Shown here piece after piece: positions 32,806 through 40,083 of a stretch of DNA of 40,552 nt (position 1 is the first letter of the stretch; each line of letters opens with the position of its first letter). The notes beneath the pieces are model-generated. The model was not told where the DNA came from. It worked only from the letters and a program-made list of their open reading frames with translations, and made no database searches. The position numbers and the translations under genes are program-made. The DNA comes from an uncultured Prevotellaceae bacterium (GTDB lineage: Bacteria; Bacteroidota; Bacteroidia; Bacteroidales; Bacteroidaceae), in NCBI GenBank assembly GCA_902800435.1, contig CADCEQ010000021.1, positions 1-40,552 on the forward strand, in the 5' to 3' direction.

Positions 32806-33421
32806 CGACCTGTGGTTCCCCGACCCGCGCTTCGGCGATGCTGACGGCTGTATAGCCGTCGGCGGCGACCTGAGCGTCGACCGCCTGCTGCTGGCCTACA
32901 GCAACGGCATTTTCCCGTGGTACGCCTTCCGTCGCGACGACCCCGTCTGGTTCTGTCCCATGCAGCGCTTCGTCATCTTCCCCAACGAGATTCACGTCAG
33001 CCACTCCATGCGCACGCTGATGAACAAGGGCCAGTACCGCCTGAGCATCAACGAGGACTTCCGGGGCGTCATCAGCAACTGCAGCCGCCTGCGCATCGAC
33101 GAGGACGGTGCCTGGCTCGGCCCCGACATGATTGCCGCTTACACGGATCTCCACCGCGAGGGCTTCGCCGCCAGCGTCGAGGTGTGGGAGGACAAGCGGC
33201 TGGTCGGCGGTCTCTACGGTGTCAACATCGGGCGTGCCTTCTTCGGCGAGAGCATGTTCTCGCTCGTGCCCAGCGCCTCGAAGCTGGCCCTCATCCATCT
33301 GGCCCATACAATGAAAGAAACTGGCGGTACGGTTATCGACTGCCAGTTTCATACGCCTCACCTCGAATCAATGGGAGGCCGCTTTATCAGTTACACCGAC
33401 TACATGAAGTTAATTCGGTGA
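32786..33421 (+). CDS. aat: Leucyl/phenylalanyl-tRNA--protein transferase
   Basis: Aat adds Leu or Phe from aminoacyl-tRNA to proteins with N-terminal Arg or Lys, creating the degrons ClpS recognises. Family motifs are WFPDPRFGDADGCIAVGGDLSVDRLLLAYSNGIFPW at the N-terminus, WFCPMQRFVIFP, GLYGVNIGRAFFGESMFS and the C-terminal DCQFHTPHLESMGGRFI. 211 residues is usual for Bacteroidetes. It overlaps clpA by 20 bases and ends tail-to-tail with the glucanase gene on the other strand with a 12-base overlap. It completes the clpS-clpA-aat unit. Confidence 0.95.
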   Translation: MVYELDDDLWFPDPRFGDADGCIAVGGDLSVDRLLLAYSNGIFPWYAFRRDDPVWFCPMQRFVIFPNEIHVSHSMRTLMNKGQYRLSINEDFRGVISNCSRLRIDEDGAWLGPDMIAAYTDLHREGFAASVEVWEDKRLVGGLYGVNIGRAFFGESMFSLVPSASKLALIHLAHTMKETGGTVIDCQFHTPHLESMGGRFISYTDYMKLIR

Positions 33422-36274
33422 CAGCACCTTCTCTATAAGCTTCGTCACGTCGCTGATATCAACTACACCGTTGCCGTCAACGTCGGCAGCACTCTCGACA
33501 AACCCGTCGGGTGTCTGACCGAGCAGATGCAACACGAGCTTACTTACGTCGTCAGCATCAAGCCCTCCGCTGCCGTCAACATCGCCGACTTCCACAAGCC
33601 TTACCATCGACACATTAGTCATCCATGTGTTTCCACTATTGGCTAGCGTTAGCACATAGTTGCCAGCAGCACCCGTCTTCAGTTCAGTAGTCACTGTGCT
33701 CCATTCTGTTGTAGAACCCACGCCGGGGAATTTGACATCCTTGACGCCGTCTTCGCCATTCAGTAAACTGACGGTAACACTGTTGTTAGAATTGGCCTCA
33801 TGCGAACGGTAGCTGAACGTCAGCCTGTAAGTGGAATTAGCGGCCAGCGGCATCAGATGTTCAGCCTCTTTGCCATACTGCAAGGAACCCGGTTGGTTGT
33901 AGTAGGCTGTAGCAAACTTACCCTCTATGTCTTTCCGCATTTGTCCCCAGTTGTTGGTACGTGTCCAGCCGTCAGGGTAGTTAGCGTCTTCATGCACCGT
34001 CATGAACATTCCATTGTAAATGATATCCGTCTCAGCCACCGTCCAATCATCGCTGACTTCGGCTGTTATGGGAGCAGCCACCTCGTCACTCGTGGCACTG
34101 CCGCCATAGAGCGTTGTCGATGTGACGCGCAACTTACCGCCTGCCATATCAAGGTCGTCAAAACTGAGGGTTATCGTCACGGTGTTGCTCTCCAACTTAT
34201 TACGGTCGTCGCTCAGCTTCGACAGGGGCTGCCAGTTACCCCCCTCGGGCTGATACTCTATCAGCAGTTCGTCGGTAGAATCACCGTTCGGGTTATTGAC
34301 CGTGAACGTCACCACACGACTGTCTGGGTCAACAGAATAGGTCAGCGTAGGTTTCTTGGCACTAGGCTTCGACCATGTGGGCACCTTGATATTGTTCGCG
34401 TTATAACCGAAGGTAGAGCGGTGGTCACGATAGACCTGTCCGGCAGGGGTCAATCCTTTGCTGGGATTAGCCTCATAATACATATAGTTGCCCCAATGGT
34501 CAAACCCATAAATGGCATAGCGCTCAATATAATTGCTCTCTTCCAAACGCTCAAGTAATGCCTGCAAGTACTGACGAGCTTTATCATAATTACCACCGAT
34601 TACACTTTTAGCGTCGTTCCATGTCGCTCCCACCTCCAGTTCCGTTAACCAAATAGGACGCCCGACACCGCCGTTTTTAGTATCCCACAATTTCCAGTAA
34701 GTATCAGTGACATACTTAGCGTATGAGGCGGCATCGCGCGAGCCAATAGGCAGATAGGCATGACTGACGGCAATGTCGCAGCGCGAATACCCAGTATTGT
34801 CAACCTTATTGAAATATGACGTAAGGTAGCTGAAATCATCATTGGCCTGCGGCTGGGGCGAACCGATGCGGCCACCGCTTGGCTGGAACTCACTATTATG
34901 GCTAAAAGCCGTCTCGGCACTAATGGTGCCGCCACACGAGCACTTGTCGCTGGTGTGCTGCTCAGAATGGTCAGGTTCGTTTATGGAGATGGCGGCTGTG
35001 GCCGTCTTTTCGTTCACCTCGCCGGCACTGGGCCACCAGCGGTGCTGGCGACAGGGCACGTACTCCATGTCACTAGTCGAGCTGTAGCCCGCGCTCCACG
35101 ACCAGTACCACGTGGCCCTCAGGCCGGGGCCGCCGCTGGAGCCTTTTGTGTTGCCCCACCCCTTCTTCGACACATACTGCCAAGGTTTGATGTTGACCGA
35201 CGACACACGCTTGGTCAAGGCATCGGGCAGCGTAACCACCTGGTCGGCATGGTCGGCCACGAAGACGCGACTATACCACGAACCGTTTGTGCCGCAAGCC
35301 AAGGTGGCCATATAACCACGACGCAAGATGAAGCTGGTCATCGTGTTGCTCTGTCCTACCTCCGAGAGGTCTTTGTGGTTACCTACGGTTAAGTCGAAAG
35401 ATCCCTCCGTGCCATCACAGGCCATAACCACTGCCGGAACAGGAATAACGGCGGCACCGTTCAGGTAAATAGCCACACGACAATTCGTACCATTCTTTGC
35501 CGCATCTCCGTTGATGGTCACATACTTCAGGTAGGTGCTGATGACCTTGCTGGGCACGATGTTGTCGAAAATGAGCCACGTGCGATCACTGCCGAGGTTC
35601 ACCGAAGTGTTGCCGAGAATCGGGTTGTCGTTCGACGTGATGTGGATGTCTACAGCATCGCTGCGGTCAATCTCTTTGTCGTTCAGCTGACAGTAGTCCA
35701 CCTCATTCACGCCCTGGGCATTCTCGTAGTCGCCCGAGCAGTAGGCCTGGCGTGCCTCGTCCCAGGAGCTGCCCACGGCAGGAATCACCGAGAACTGTCC
35801 GTGACTGCTCTTGCGCTTGTCGTAGTAGATGCTGACATTTTTATTGCCTTTCTTCGCGCCGTCGATGCCCACGTAGTGGTTCTCTTGATTAGATTCATTT
35901 TTTTTGTTAATAAGGTAAGCATAACAGTCAGGCCCCGTCATCTTCCAACAGAAGCGATCATCCGTAGAACGACTGTTCTCAAAGATAATGCTCCACGTAT
36001 TCTTGCCACTGGCAGCCAAATACCTGTTGCTGCCCTTCTGACGCAGCAGCACATAGCCACTTTTGCCCGAATCCTCGGCCACGAACACATAGCCGTCCTT
36101 GTCTTCGTTCACGTCGTAGGCCGACAACACAGGAACTGTGTTCGTGGTGTCCGACCCCAACAACTTCTCATAGATATTCAGCCAGATGTAGTACTCGCCG
36201 CCGGCCTTGAGCTCGGCTTTTACCGAAAGGCAGCTCACGACGGTGACGCAAAGCGTGATTAGTAGTTTTCTCAT
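33410..36274 (-). CDS. Secreted GH128-like glycoside hydrolase with CBM-like and dockerin regions
   Basis: The 954-residue protein has a signal peptide (MRKLLITLCVTVVSCLSVKA). A ricin/DUF-like N-terminal region follows (YLAASGKNTWSIIFEN...). An Asl1/GH128-type TIM barrel starts at about 385 (RATWYWSWSAGYSS). Putative catalytic residues are Glu433 (ISINEPDHSEQ) and Glu545 (IWLTELEVGATWN), with GSPQPQ and DIAVSHAYLP between. GH128 enzymes cut beta-1,3-glucan. An Ig-like region and a CBM-type beta-sandwich (YNGMFMTVHEDANYPDGWTR) follow, then a type-I dockerin pair at 897-954 (GDVDGSGGLDADDVSKLVLHL, DVDGNGVVDISDVTKLI). I use ATG 36272-36274, since the ATG at 36304 is inside the promoter box. Its 3' end overlaps aat. 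Confidence 0.8.
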   Translation of the reverse strand: MRKLLITLCVTVVSCLSVKAELKAGGEYYIWLNIYEKLLGSDTTNTVPVLSAYDVNEDKDGYVFVAEDSGKSGYVLLRQKGSNRYLAASGKNTWSIIFENSRSTDDRFCWKMTGPDCYAYLINKKNESNQENHYVGIDGAKKGNKNVSIYYDKRKSSHGQFSVIPAVGSSWDEARQAYCSGDYENAQGVNEVDYCQLNDKEIDRSDAVDIHITSNDNPILGNTSVNLGSDRTWLIFDNIVPSKVISTYLKYVTINGDAAKNGTNCRVAIYLNGAAVIPVPAVVMACDGTEGSFDLTVGNHKDLSEVGQSNTMTSFILRRGYMATLACGTNGSWYSRVFVADHADQVVTLPDALTKRVSSVNIKPWQYVSKKGWGNTKGSSGGPGLRATWYWSWSAGYSSTSDMEYVPCRQHRWWPSAGEVNEKTATAAISINEPDHSEQHTSDKCSCGGTISAETAFSHNSEFQPSGGRIGSPQPQANDDFSYLTSYFNKVDNTGYSRCDIAVSHAYLPIGSRDAASYAKYVTDTYWKLWDTKNGGVGRPIWLTELEVGATWNDAKSVIGGNYDKARQYLQALLERLEESNYIERYAIYGFDHWGNYMYYEANPSKGLTPAGQVYRDHRSTFGYNANNIKVPTWSKPSAKKPTLTYSVDPDSRVVTFTVNNPNGDSTDELLIEYQPEGGNWQPLSKLSDDRNKLESNTVTITLSFDDLDMAGGKLRVTSTTLYGGSATSDEVAAPITAEVSDDWTVAETDIIYNGMFMTVHEDANYPDGWTRTNNWGQMRKDIEGKFATAYYNQPGSLQYGKEAEHLMPLAANSTYRLTFSYRSHEANSNNSVTVSLLNGEDGVKDVKFPGVGSTTEWSTVTTELKTGAAGNYVLTLANSGNTWMTNVSMVRLVEVGDVDGSGGLDADDVSKLVLHLLGQTPDGFVESAADVDGNGVVDISDVTKLIEKVLSPN

Positions 36275-36301
36275 ATTGTAAATAGCTATTAGTTTGGACT
36301 G

Positions 36302-36309
36302 CAAAATTA
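36302..36309 (-). promoter_or_regulatory. Promoter of the GH128-like gene, TAATTTTG
   Basis: The minus strand reads TAATTTTG 27 bases before the chosen ATG and overlaps the earlier in-frame ATG at 36304, which decides the start. Confidence 0.65.
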
Positions 36310-36360
36310 CAACTTTTTTCTCACATATCCAAACTATTCGGCTTTTTTTAGGAAAATCCT

Positions 36361-37362
36361 CTATACGATGTTCACCTCGGGATGGATGTCAATGCCGAAC
36401 CGCTGACCGACGTCGTGGCGAATGGCCTCGCAGAGCGCAACGATTTCCTGCCCCGTGGCACCGCCGAGGTTCACCAGCACCAAGGCCTGCTTCGGGTGGA
36501 CACCGGCACGGCCCATCGAGCGACCCTTCCAGCCGCACTGGTCAATCATCCAGCCGGCGGGAATCTTCTCGTGATCATCATCGACGTGGTAGTGTGGCAT
36601 ATCGGGATACTGTGCCAACAGCTGCTCGAACTTCTCGCGGCCGACGACGGGGTTCATGAAGAAGCTGCCGGCATTGCCCGTCACCTCTGGGTCGGGCAGT
36701 TTCTCGCGGCGGATGTCTATGATTGTTTGGCGCAGCTGTTGGGGCGTCGGTTCTGCAATGCCGCGCCGCTGCAGTTCGGCACGTATGTTGCCGTAGTCCA
36801 GGCGGGGCGAGAATTCAGCAGCAAACTGATAGGTGACGCGGGTTATCAGGTAGCGGTTCTTCCAGTCCTGCTTGAAGCGGCTCTGGCGGTAGCCGTAGCA
36901 GCAGTCGGCGTTTGTCAGCACGCACCGACGGCCAGACGCAATCTCGACGCACTCCACCTCGCGAATGAGGTCCTTCGCCTCGGCACCGTAGGCGCCGATG
37001 TTCTGAACGGCACTGGCTCCCACGTCGCCGGGAATCAGCGACAGGTTCTCGGCCCCGTAGAGTCCGCTGTCAAGACTCAACTGCACGACGTCGTCCCACG
37101 TCATACCGCTGCCGCAGGTCATCAGCGTGCCGTCAGTCTCGTAGCCCTTGATGGCCGAATGTACCACAATGCCGTCGAAATCGCGCGTCAGCAGCAGGTT
37201 GCTGCCCCCGCCTATTATAATAAAAGGTCTGATCTCACGGCCCAGCAGCTCAGCTACATCAGCAGCCTCCTCCACCGTCTCGTATTCCAGGAAACGGCGG
37301 CAGCGGGCGTCAATACCAAACGTGTTGTGGCTCTTCAGGCTATAGTCCGACAGGTCTCTCAT
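36361..37362 (-). CDS. murB: UDP-N-acetylenolpyruvoylglucosamine reductase
   Basis: MurB reduces UDP-GlcNAc-enolpyruvate to UDP-MurNAc with NADPH and FAD, in peptidoglycan synthesis. FAD-binding parts are IIIGGGSNLLL and SLIPGDVGASAVQNIGAYG. The catalytic Ser lies in TGNAGSFFMNPVV, and the C-terminal Glu in HPEVNIV. CCYGYRQSRFK is the Y-R-x-S-x-F-K motif of the type I enzyme. 333 residues is normal for the Bacteroidetes/E. coli type. It follows the DUF4348 lipoprotein gene by 3 bases, so it is translated from the same transcript. Confidence 0.95.
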   Translation of the reverse strand: MRDLSDYSLKSHNTFGIDARCRRFLEYETVEEAADVAELLGREIRPFIIIGGGSNLLLTRDFDGIVVHSAIKGYETDGTLMTCGSGMTWDDVVQLSLDSGLYGAENLSLIPGDVGASAVQNIGAYGAEAKDLIREVECVEIASGRRCVLTNADCCYGYRQSRFKQDWKNRYLITRVTYQFAAEFSPRLDYGNIRAELQRRGIAEPTPQQLRQTIIDIRREKLPDPEVTGNAGSFFMNPVVGREKFEQLLAQYPDMPHYHVDDDHEKIPAGWMIDQCGWKGRSMGRAGVHPKQALVLVNLGGATGQEIVALCEAIRHDVGQRFGIDIHPEVNIV

Positions 37363-37365
37363 TCC

Positions 37366-38214
37366 TCATTCCCTCATCTTCACCAGTTTCCACTGTCCGT
37401 CGCTTCGGCGGAACGTCATCTCCACCTCCATGCCGTTGGCAATGCCGCGCATCATGAAAATCTTCTCGTCGGAGTCCTCCTCCTGCTTGCCGTAGACGAT
37501 GTTATAGATCATGCGGTCGGGCAGCTCGGGCGCAAAGGCAGGCCACGTGTCGGGCGTCAGGATGCCCTCCATCTGAGCAAAGTCGTCGTCGGGGTCAGGG
37601 CCTACGAACGTTACGGTCTGGGCCAGGCTCTCGGTCTGGAACGCCGAGTCGGTCACAAACTGGTGGTAGAACTCCAGGAACGATGCGTTGCGGTTCGAGG
37701 CTATCGGCTCCGTCCTGACCTCCAGCAGCATCCACGCACCCTTGACGCGGCGGAACTGGTACTGAATCACGGCACCCGTGTTGAAGTAAATCTTCTCGAC
37801 CGTAGCCTGGCTCACCGACGTGTCGCGCACCAGTTCCATCTGCTGCTGGTTGTCGAAGAGCACGGTGTAGTAGTCCTGACGCATGAAGAAGCGCTCCATC
37901 TTCCACTCGCCCTTGCCCACCTGCGTCGTCTTGCCGTTGCGCACATTCGGCAGCGGGAAGTTCACGCGCTCCATCTGCAGGTTGCGGTTGGCAGCGAAGT
38001 TGAACAGGAAGTCGTCGAACAGCTCGTCGGCGGCCCTCGGCATCGGTGTCTCGGCAATCAGCTGCTCAAGCGTGTCAACCGGCTCCACAGAGTCCGTGGC
38101 TGTTGTGTCGACAGTGTCGGCCGGCGTCGTGTCCGCCGGTGCTGCCGCCTGCCTGCCTCCGCACGAAAGTGTCAGCAAGGCCAGTGCCATTGCAACAAAA
38201 GAAAGCCTCTTCAT
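37366..38214 (-). CDS. DUF4348 lipoprotein
   Basis: This 282-residue predicted lipoprotein has signal MKRLSFVAMALALLTLSC with lipidated Cys18, followed by an Ala/Thr/Asp-rich linker (to about 58). A globular domain then shows LFDDFLFNFAANRNLQMERVNFPL, WKMERFFMRQDYYTVLFDN, FLEFYHQFVTDSAFQTESL and a C-terminal DGQWKLVKMRE. This matches what I recall of DUF4348 proteins of Bacteroides and Prevotella, function unknown. The start at 38212-38214 is set by the promoter box, which overlaps the earlier ATG at 38241. It is co-transcribed with murB (3-base gap), which hints at an envelope role. Confidence 0.8.
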   Translation of the reverse strand: MKRLSFVAMALALLTLSCGGRQAAAPADTTPADTVDTTATDSVEPVDTLEQLIAETPMPRAADELFDDFLFNFAANRNLQMERVNFPLPNVRNGKTTQVGKGEWKMERFFMRQDYYTVLFDNQQQMELVRDTSVSQATVEKIYFNTGAVIQYQFRRVKGAWMLLEVRTEPIASNRNASFLEFYHQFVTDSAFQTESLAQTVTFVGPDPDDDFAQMEGILTPDTWPAFAPELPDRMIYNIVYGKQEEDSDEKIFMMRGIANGMEVEMTFRRSDGQWKLVKMRE

Positions 38215-38238
38215 TGCTCGTCTTTCAAATTCAGCGTG

Positions 38239-38246
38239 CAAAGTTA
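38239..38246 (-). promoter_or_regulatory. DUF4348-murB promoter, TAACTTTG
   Basis: The minus strand reads TAACTTTG 24 bases before the ATG at 38214. It is divergent from the pheS promoter. Confidence 0.65.
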
Positions 38247-38257
38247 ATAAATTATTG

Positions 38258-38278
38258 TGAATTATGAATTATGAATTA
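38258..38278. repeat. Heptamer repeat TGAATTA x3 in the pheS promoter region
   Basis: Three exact copies lie at 38258-38264, 38265-38271 and 38272-38278, ending 11 bases before the pheS -7 box. They therefore cover the expected -33 position and the gap to the divergent promoter. Confidence 0.95.
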
Positions 38279-38289
38279 AAAAAAATTCG

Positions 38290-38297
38290 TACCTTTG
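38290..38297 (+). promoter_or_regulatory. pheS promoter, TACCTTTG
   Basis: TACCTTTG is 30 bases before the pheS ATG at 38328. An upstream TTG at 38295 lies within the box and is not a start. Confidence 0.7.
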
Positions 38298-38327
38298 CAC
38301 CCGAAATTAAAAAATCACCCTATTGAT

Positions 38328-39386
38328 ATGTTACTTGACAAGATAGACGAACTTCTGAAAGAAGTACAGACGCTGAGCGCAAAGAATGCAGACGAAGTGG
38401 AACAGCTTCGACTGAAGTACCTCAGCAAGAAGGGCGAAATCACCGCCCTGATGAACGATTTCCGCAACGTGGCTGCCGACGAGAAGAAGACCGTGGGCAT
38501 GAAGATCAACGAGCTGAAGCAGATGGCCTTAGAGCGCATCAACCAGCTGCGCGAGGAGTGTGAGACGCAGGAGACGGGCGACGAGCAGATGGACCTGACG
38601 CGCACCCCCTACCCCATCAAGCTCGGCACGCGCCACCCGCTGACCATCGTGACCAACGAAATCATCGACATCTTCTCGCGCATGGGCTTCGTGCTGGCCG
38701 ACGGGCCCGAGGTGGAGGACGACCTCCACGTCTTCACGAAGATGAACTTCGCCGCCGACCACCCCGCCCGCGACATGCAGGACACGTTCTTCGTCTCGCA
38801 GCATCCTGACGACGTGACCAAGAACATTCTGTTGCGCTCGCACACCAGTTCGGTACAGGCCCGCGTGATGGAGCAGATGCACGACGAGAACGGACTGCTG
38901 ACGGCGCCCATCCGCGTCATCTGTCCGGGCCGCGTCTATCGCAATGAGGCCATCACCGCCCGCGCCCATTGTTTCTTCCACCAGGTGGAGGGTCTCTACA
39001 TCGACAAGAACGTCTCGTTCACCGACCTGAAGCAGGTTCTGCTCTCGTTTGCCAAGGAGATGTTCGGCCCCGACACGAAGATCCGCCTGCGCCCCTCATA
39101 CTTCCCGTTCACGGAGCCCTCAGCCGAGATGGACATCTCGTGCTTCATCTGCGGCGGCGAGGGCTGCGGCTTCTGCAAGCACACAGGCTGGGTCGAGATC
39201 TTAGGCTGCGGCATGGTCGACCCCAACGTGCTCGAGCAGTGCGGCATCGACTCAAAGATTTACTCGGGCTATGCCTTCGGCATGGGCGTCGAGCGCATTA
39301 CCAACCTGAAGTACCGCGTCAACGACCTGCGCCTGTTCTCCGAGAACGACACCCGCTTCCTCGAGGAGTTCGAGGCTGCCGACTAA
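38328..39386 (+). CDS. pheS: Phenylalanyl-tRNA synthetase alpha subunit
   Basis: PheS is the catalytic alpha chain of the alpha2-beta2 enzyme that charges tRNA-Phe. An N-terminal coiled coil (about 1-85) binds tRNA. The class II catalytic core has HPLTIVTNEIIDIFSRMGF, motif 2 GRVYRNEAITARAHCFFHQVEG and motif 3 GYAFGMGVERITNLKY. A Cys cluster (CFICGGEGCGFCKHTGW) forms two C-x-x-C pairs absent from E. coli PheS but, as I recall, standard in Bacteroidetes; it may bind zinc. I start at ATG 38328 (MLLDKIDELL), giving 352 residues. pheT is not adjacent downstream. Confidence 0.96.
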   Translation: MLLDKIDELLKEVQTLSAKNADEVEQLRLKYLSKKGEITALMNDFRNVAADEKKTVGMKINELKQMALERINQLREECETQETGDEQMDLTRTPYPIKLGTRHPLTIVTNEIIDIFSRMGFVLADGPEVEDDLHVFTKMNFAADHPARDMQDTFFVSQHPDDVTKNILLRSHTSSVQARVMEQMHDENGLLTAPIRVICPGRVYRNEAITARAHCFFHQVEGLYIDKNVSFTDLKQVLLSFAKEMFGPDTKIRLRPSYFPFTEPSAEMDISCFICGGEGCGFCKHTGWVEILGCGMVDPNVLEQCGIDSKIYSGYAFGMGVERITNLKYRVNDLRLFSENDTRFLEEFEAAD

Positions 39387-39411
39387 CGCATAAGTCAATT
39401 CAGCACATAAG

Positions 39412-39440
39412 GCGGCGCTTTTCTACCAGGAAAGCGCCGC
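39412..39440 (+). terminator. Hairpin after pheS
   Basis: GCGGCGCTTT (39412-39421) pairs perfectly with AAAGCGCCGC (39431-39440) over a 9-base loop, 26 bases after the pheS stop. It lacks a T-run (ATTATGGTAT follows). Confidence 0.65.
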
Positions 39441-39540
39441 ATTATGGTATGAGTGTAAGTCTTCCTGAGAGTCCTACTTTGGGGCATAGATGAGGAAGAT
39501 GTAGGCTGCGGCAGCAAAGTACCCCTGCTGCGTAATTCCC

Positions 39541-39575
39541 CCCCTGAGTCAGGAGGGGCTAGGGGTGGTCTGAAC
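39541..39575. repeat. Isolated copy of palindromic repeat B
   Basis: CCCCTGAGTCAGGAGGGGCT then AGGGGTGGTCTGAAC is the B consensus in reverse orientation. It shows that B is dispersed and not limited to 13.0-14.2 kb. The rest of the 376-base gap 39387-39762 holds the pheS hairpin, this element and the hairpin at 39677-39718; I see no gene in it. Confidence 0.92.
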
Positions 39576-39676
39576 AAGGGAGTGTGTAACAAAAGCGCTC
39601 GAGCTTGCTCGCTTTGCAAAGCAAAGAGTCCCGCTGTTACAGGTCGACATGAAGACTGGCACCAGACAAAACAACG

Positions 39677-39718
39677 CTTCACCACAACCGCCTGACTATC
39701 TGACGAATTGTGGTGAAG
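39677..39718. repeat. 11-bp stem-loop at the edge of the AT-rich segment
   Basis: CTTCACCACAA (39677-39687) pairs with TTGTGGTGAAG (39708-39718) across a 20-base loop. It is 45 bases beyond the stop of the AT-rich gene on the minus strand and may be its terminator or an element end. Confidence 0.6.
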
Positions 39719-39762
39719 TGAAGGGTCAATCAGTAACTTCGCCAAACTCTGCGAATCAGCGT

Positions 39763-40047
39763 TCAATTCGCAAACATTGGCGAATACACTCCTTTAATGC
39801 TGGATAATAATTCACCAGTTGTTGTGATACCATTTGTTGCATCTTCACCAATGTCCGGTCTTGCGCCATTCCAGTCAATTTCTACTGCATTTATTAGTTT
39901 TGGTAAATCTCCACCAACACCAAAATCTTCATTTAATTCATTTGTTGTGTATTGATATATTTCTCCATTTACTACCGGAACAAATGATTTTAATGAAGTT
40001 TTAATGTCATTAAATTCTATTCCATTTATTGTGTGTTTAACTGCCAT
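39763..40047 (-). CDS. Unrecognised 94-residue protein in AT-rich DNA
   Basis: I do not recognise this gene. It begins MAVKHTINGIEFNDIKTSLK and ends GVYSPMFAN, is acidic to neutral, and has no signal peptide or membrane helix. Codons are strongly AT-ending (AAA, AAT, ATT), unlike all genes to its left. It is 36 bases after the next gene upstream on the same strand. Such small, AT-rich, signal-less proteins in pairs are typical of phage structural or accessory genes, but no motif proves this. Confidence 0.6.
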   Translation of the reverse strand: MAVKHTINGIEFNDIKTSLKSFVPVVNGEIYQYTTNELNEDFGVGGDLPKLINAVEIDWNGARPDIGEDATNGITTTGELLSSIKGVYSPMFAN

Positions 40048-40083
40048 AATTTTAAATACATATATTTTATTATATTTTTAATT

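Noticed and set aside
38295..38327. Upstream TTG start adding eleven residues to PheS
   Set aside because: The TTG lies inside the TACCTTTG promoter box; MLLDKIDELL is the expected family start.
39395..39766. 123-codon minus-strand open frame beyond pheS
   Set aside because: It spans the pheS hairpin and a B repeat, giving low-complexity sequence; no support as a gene.
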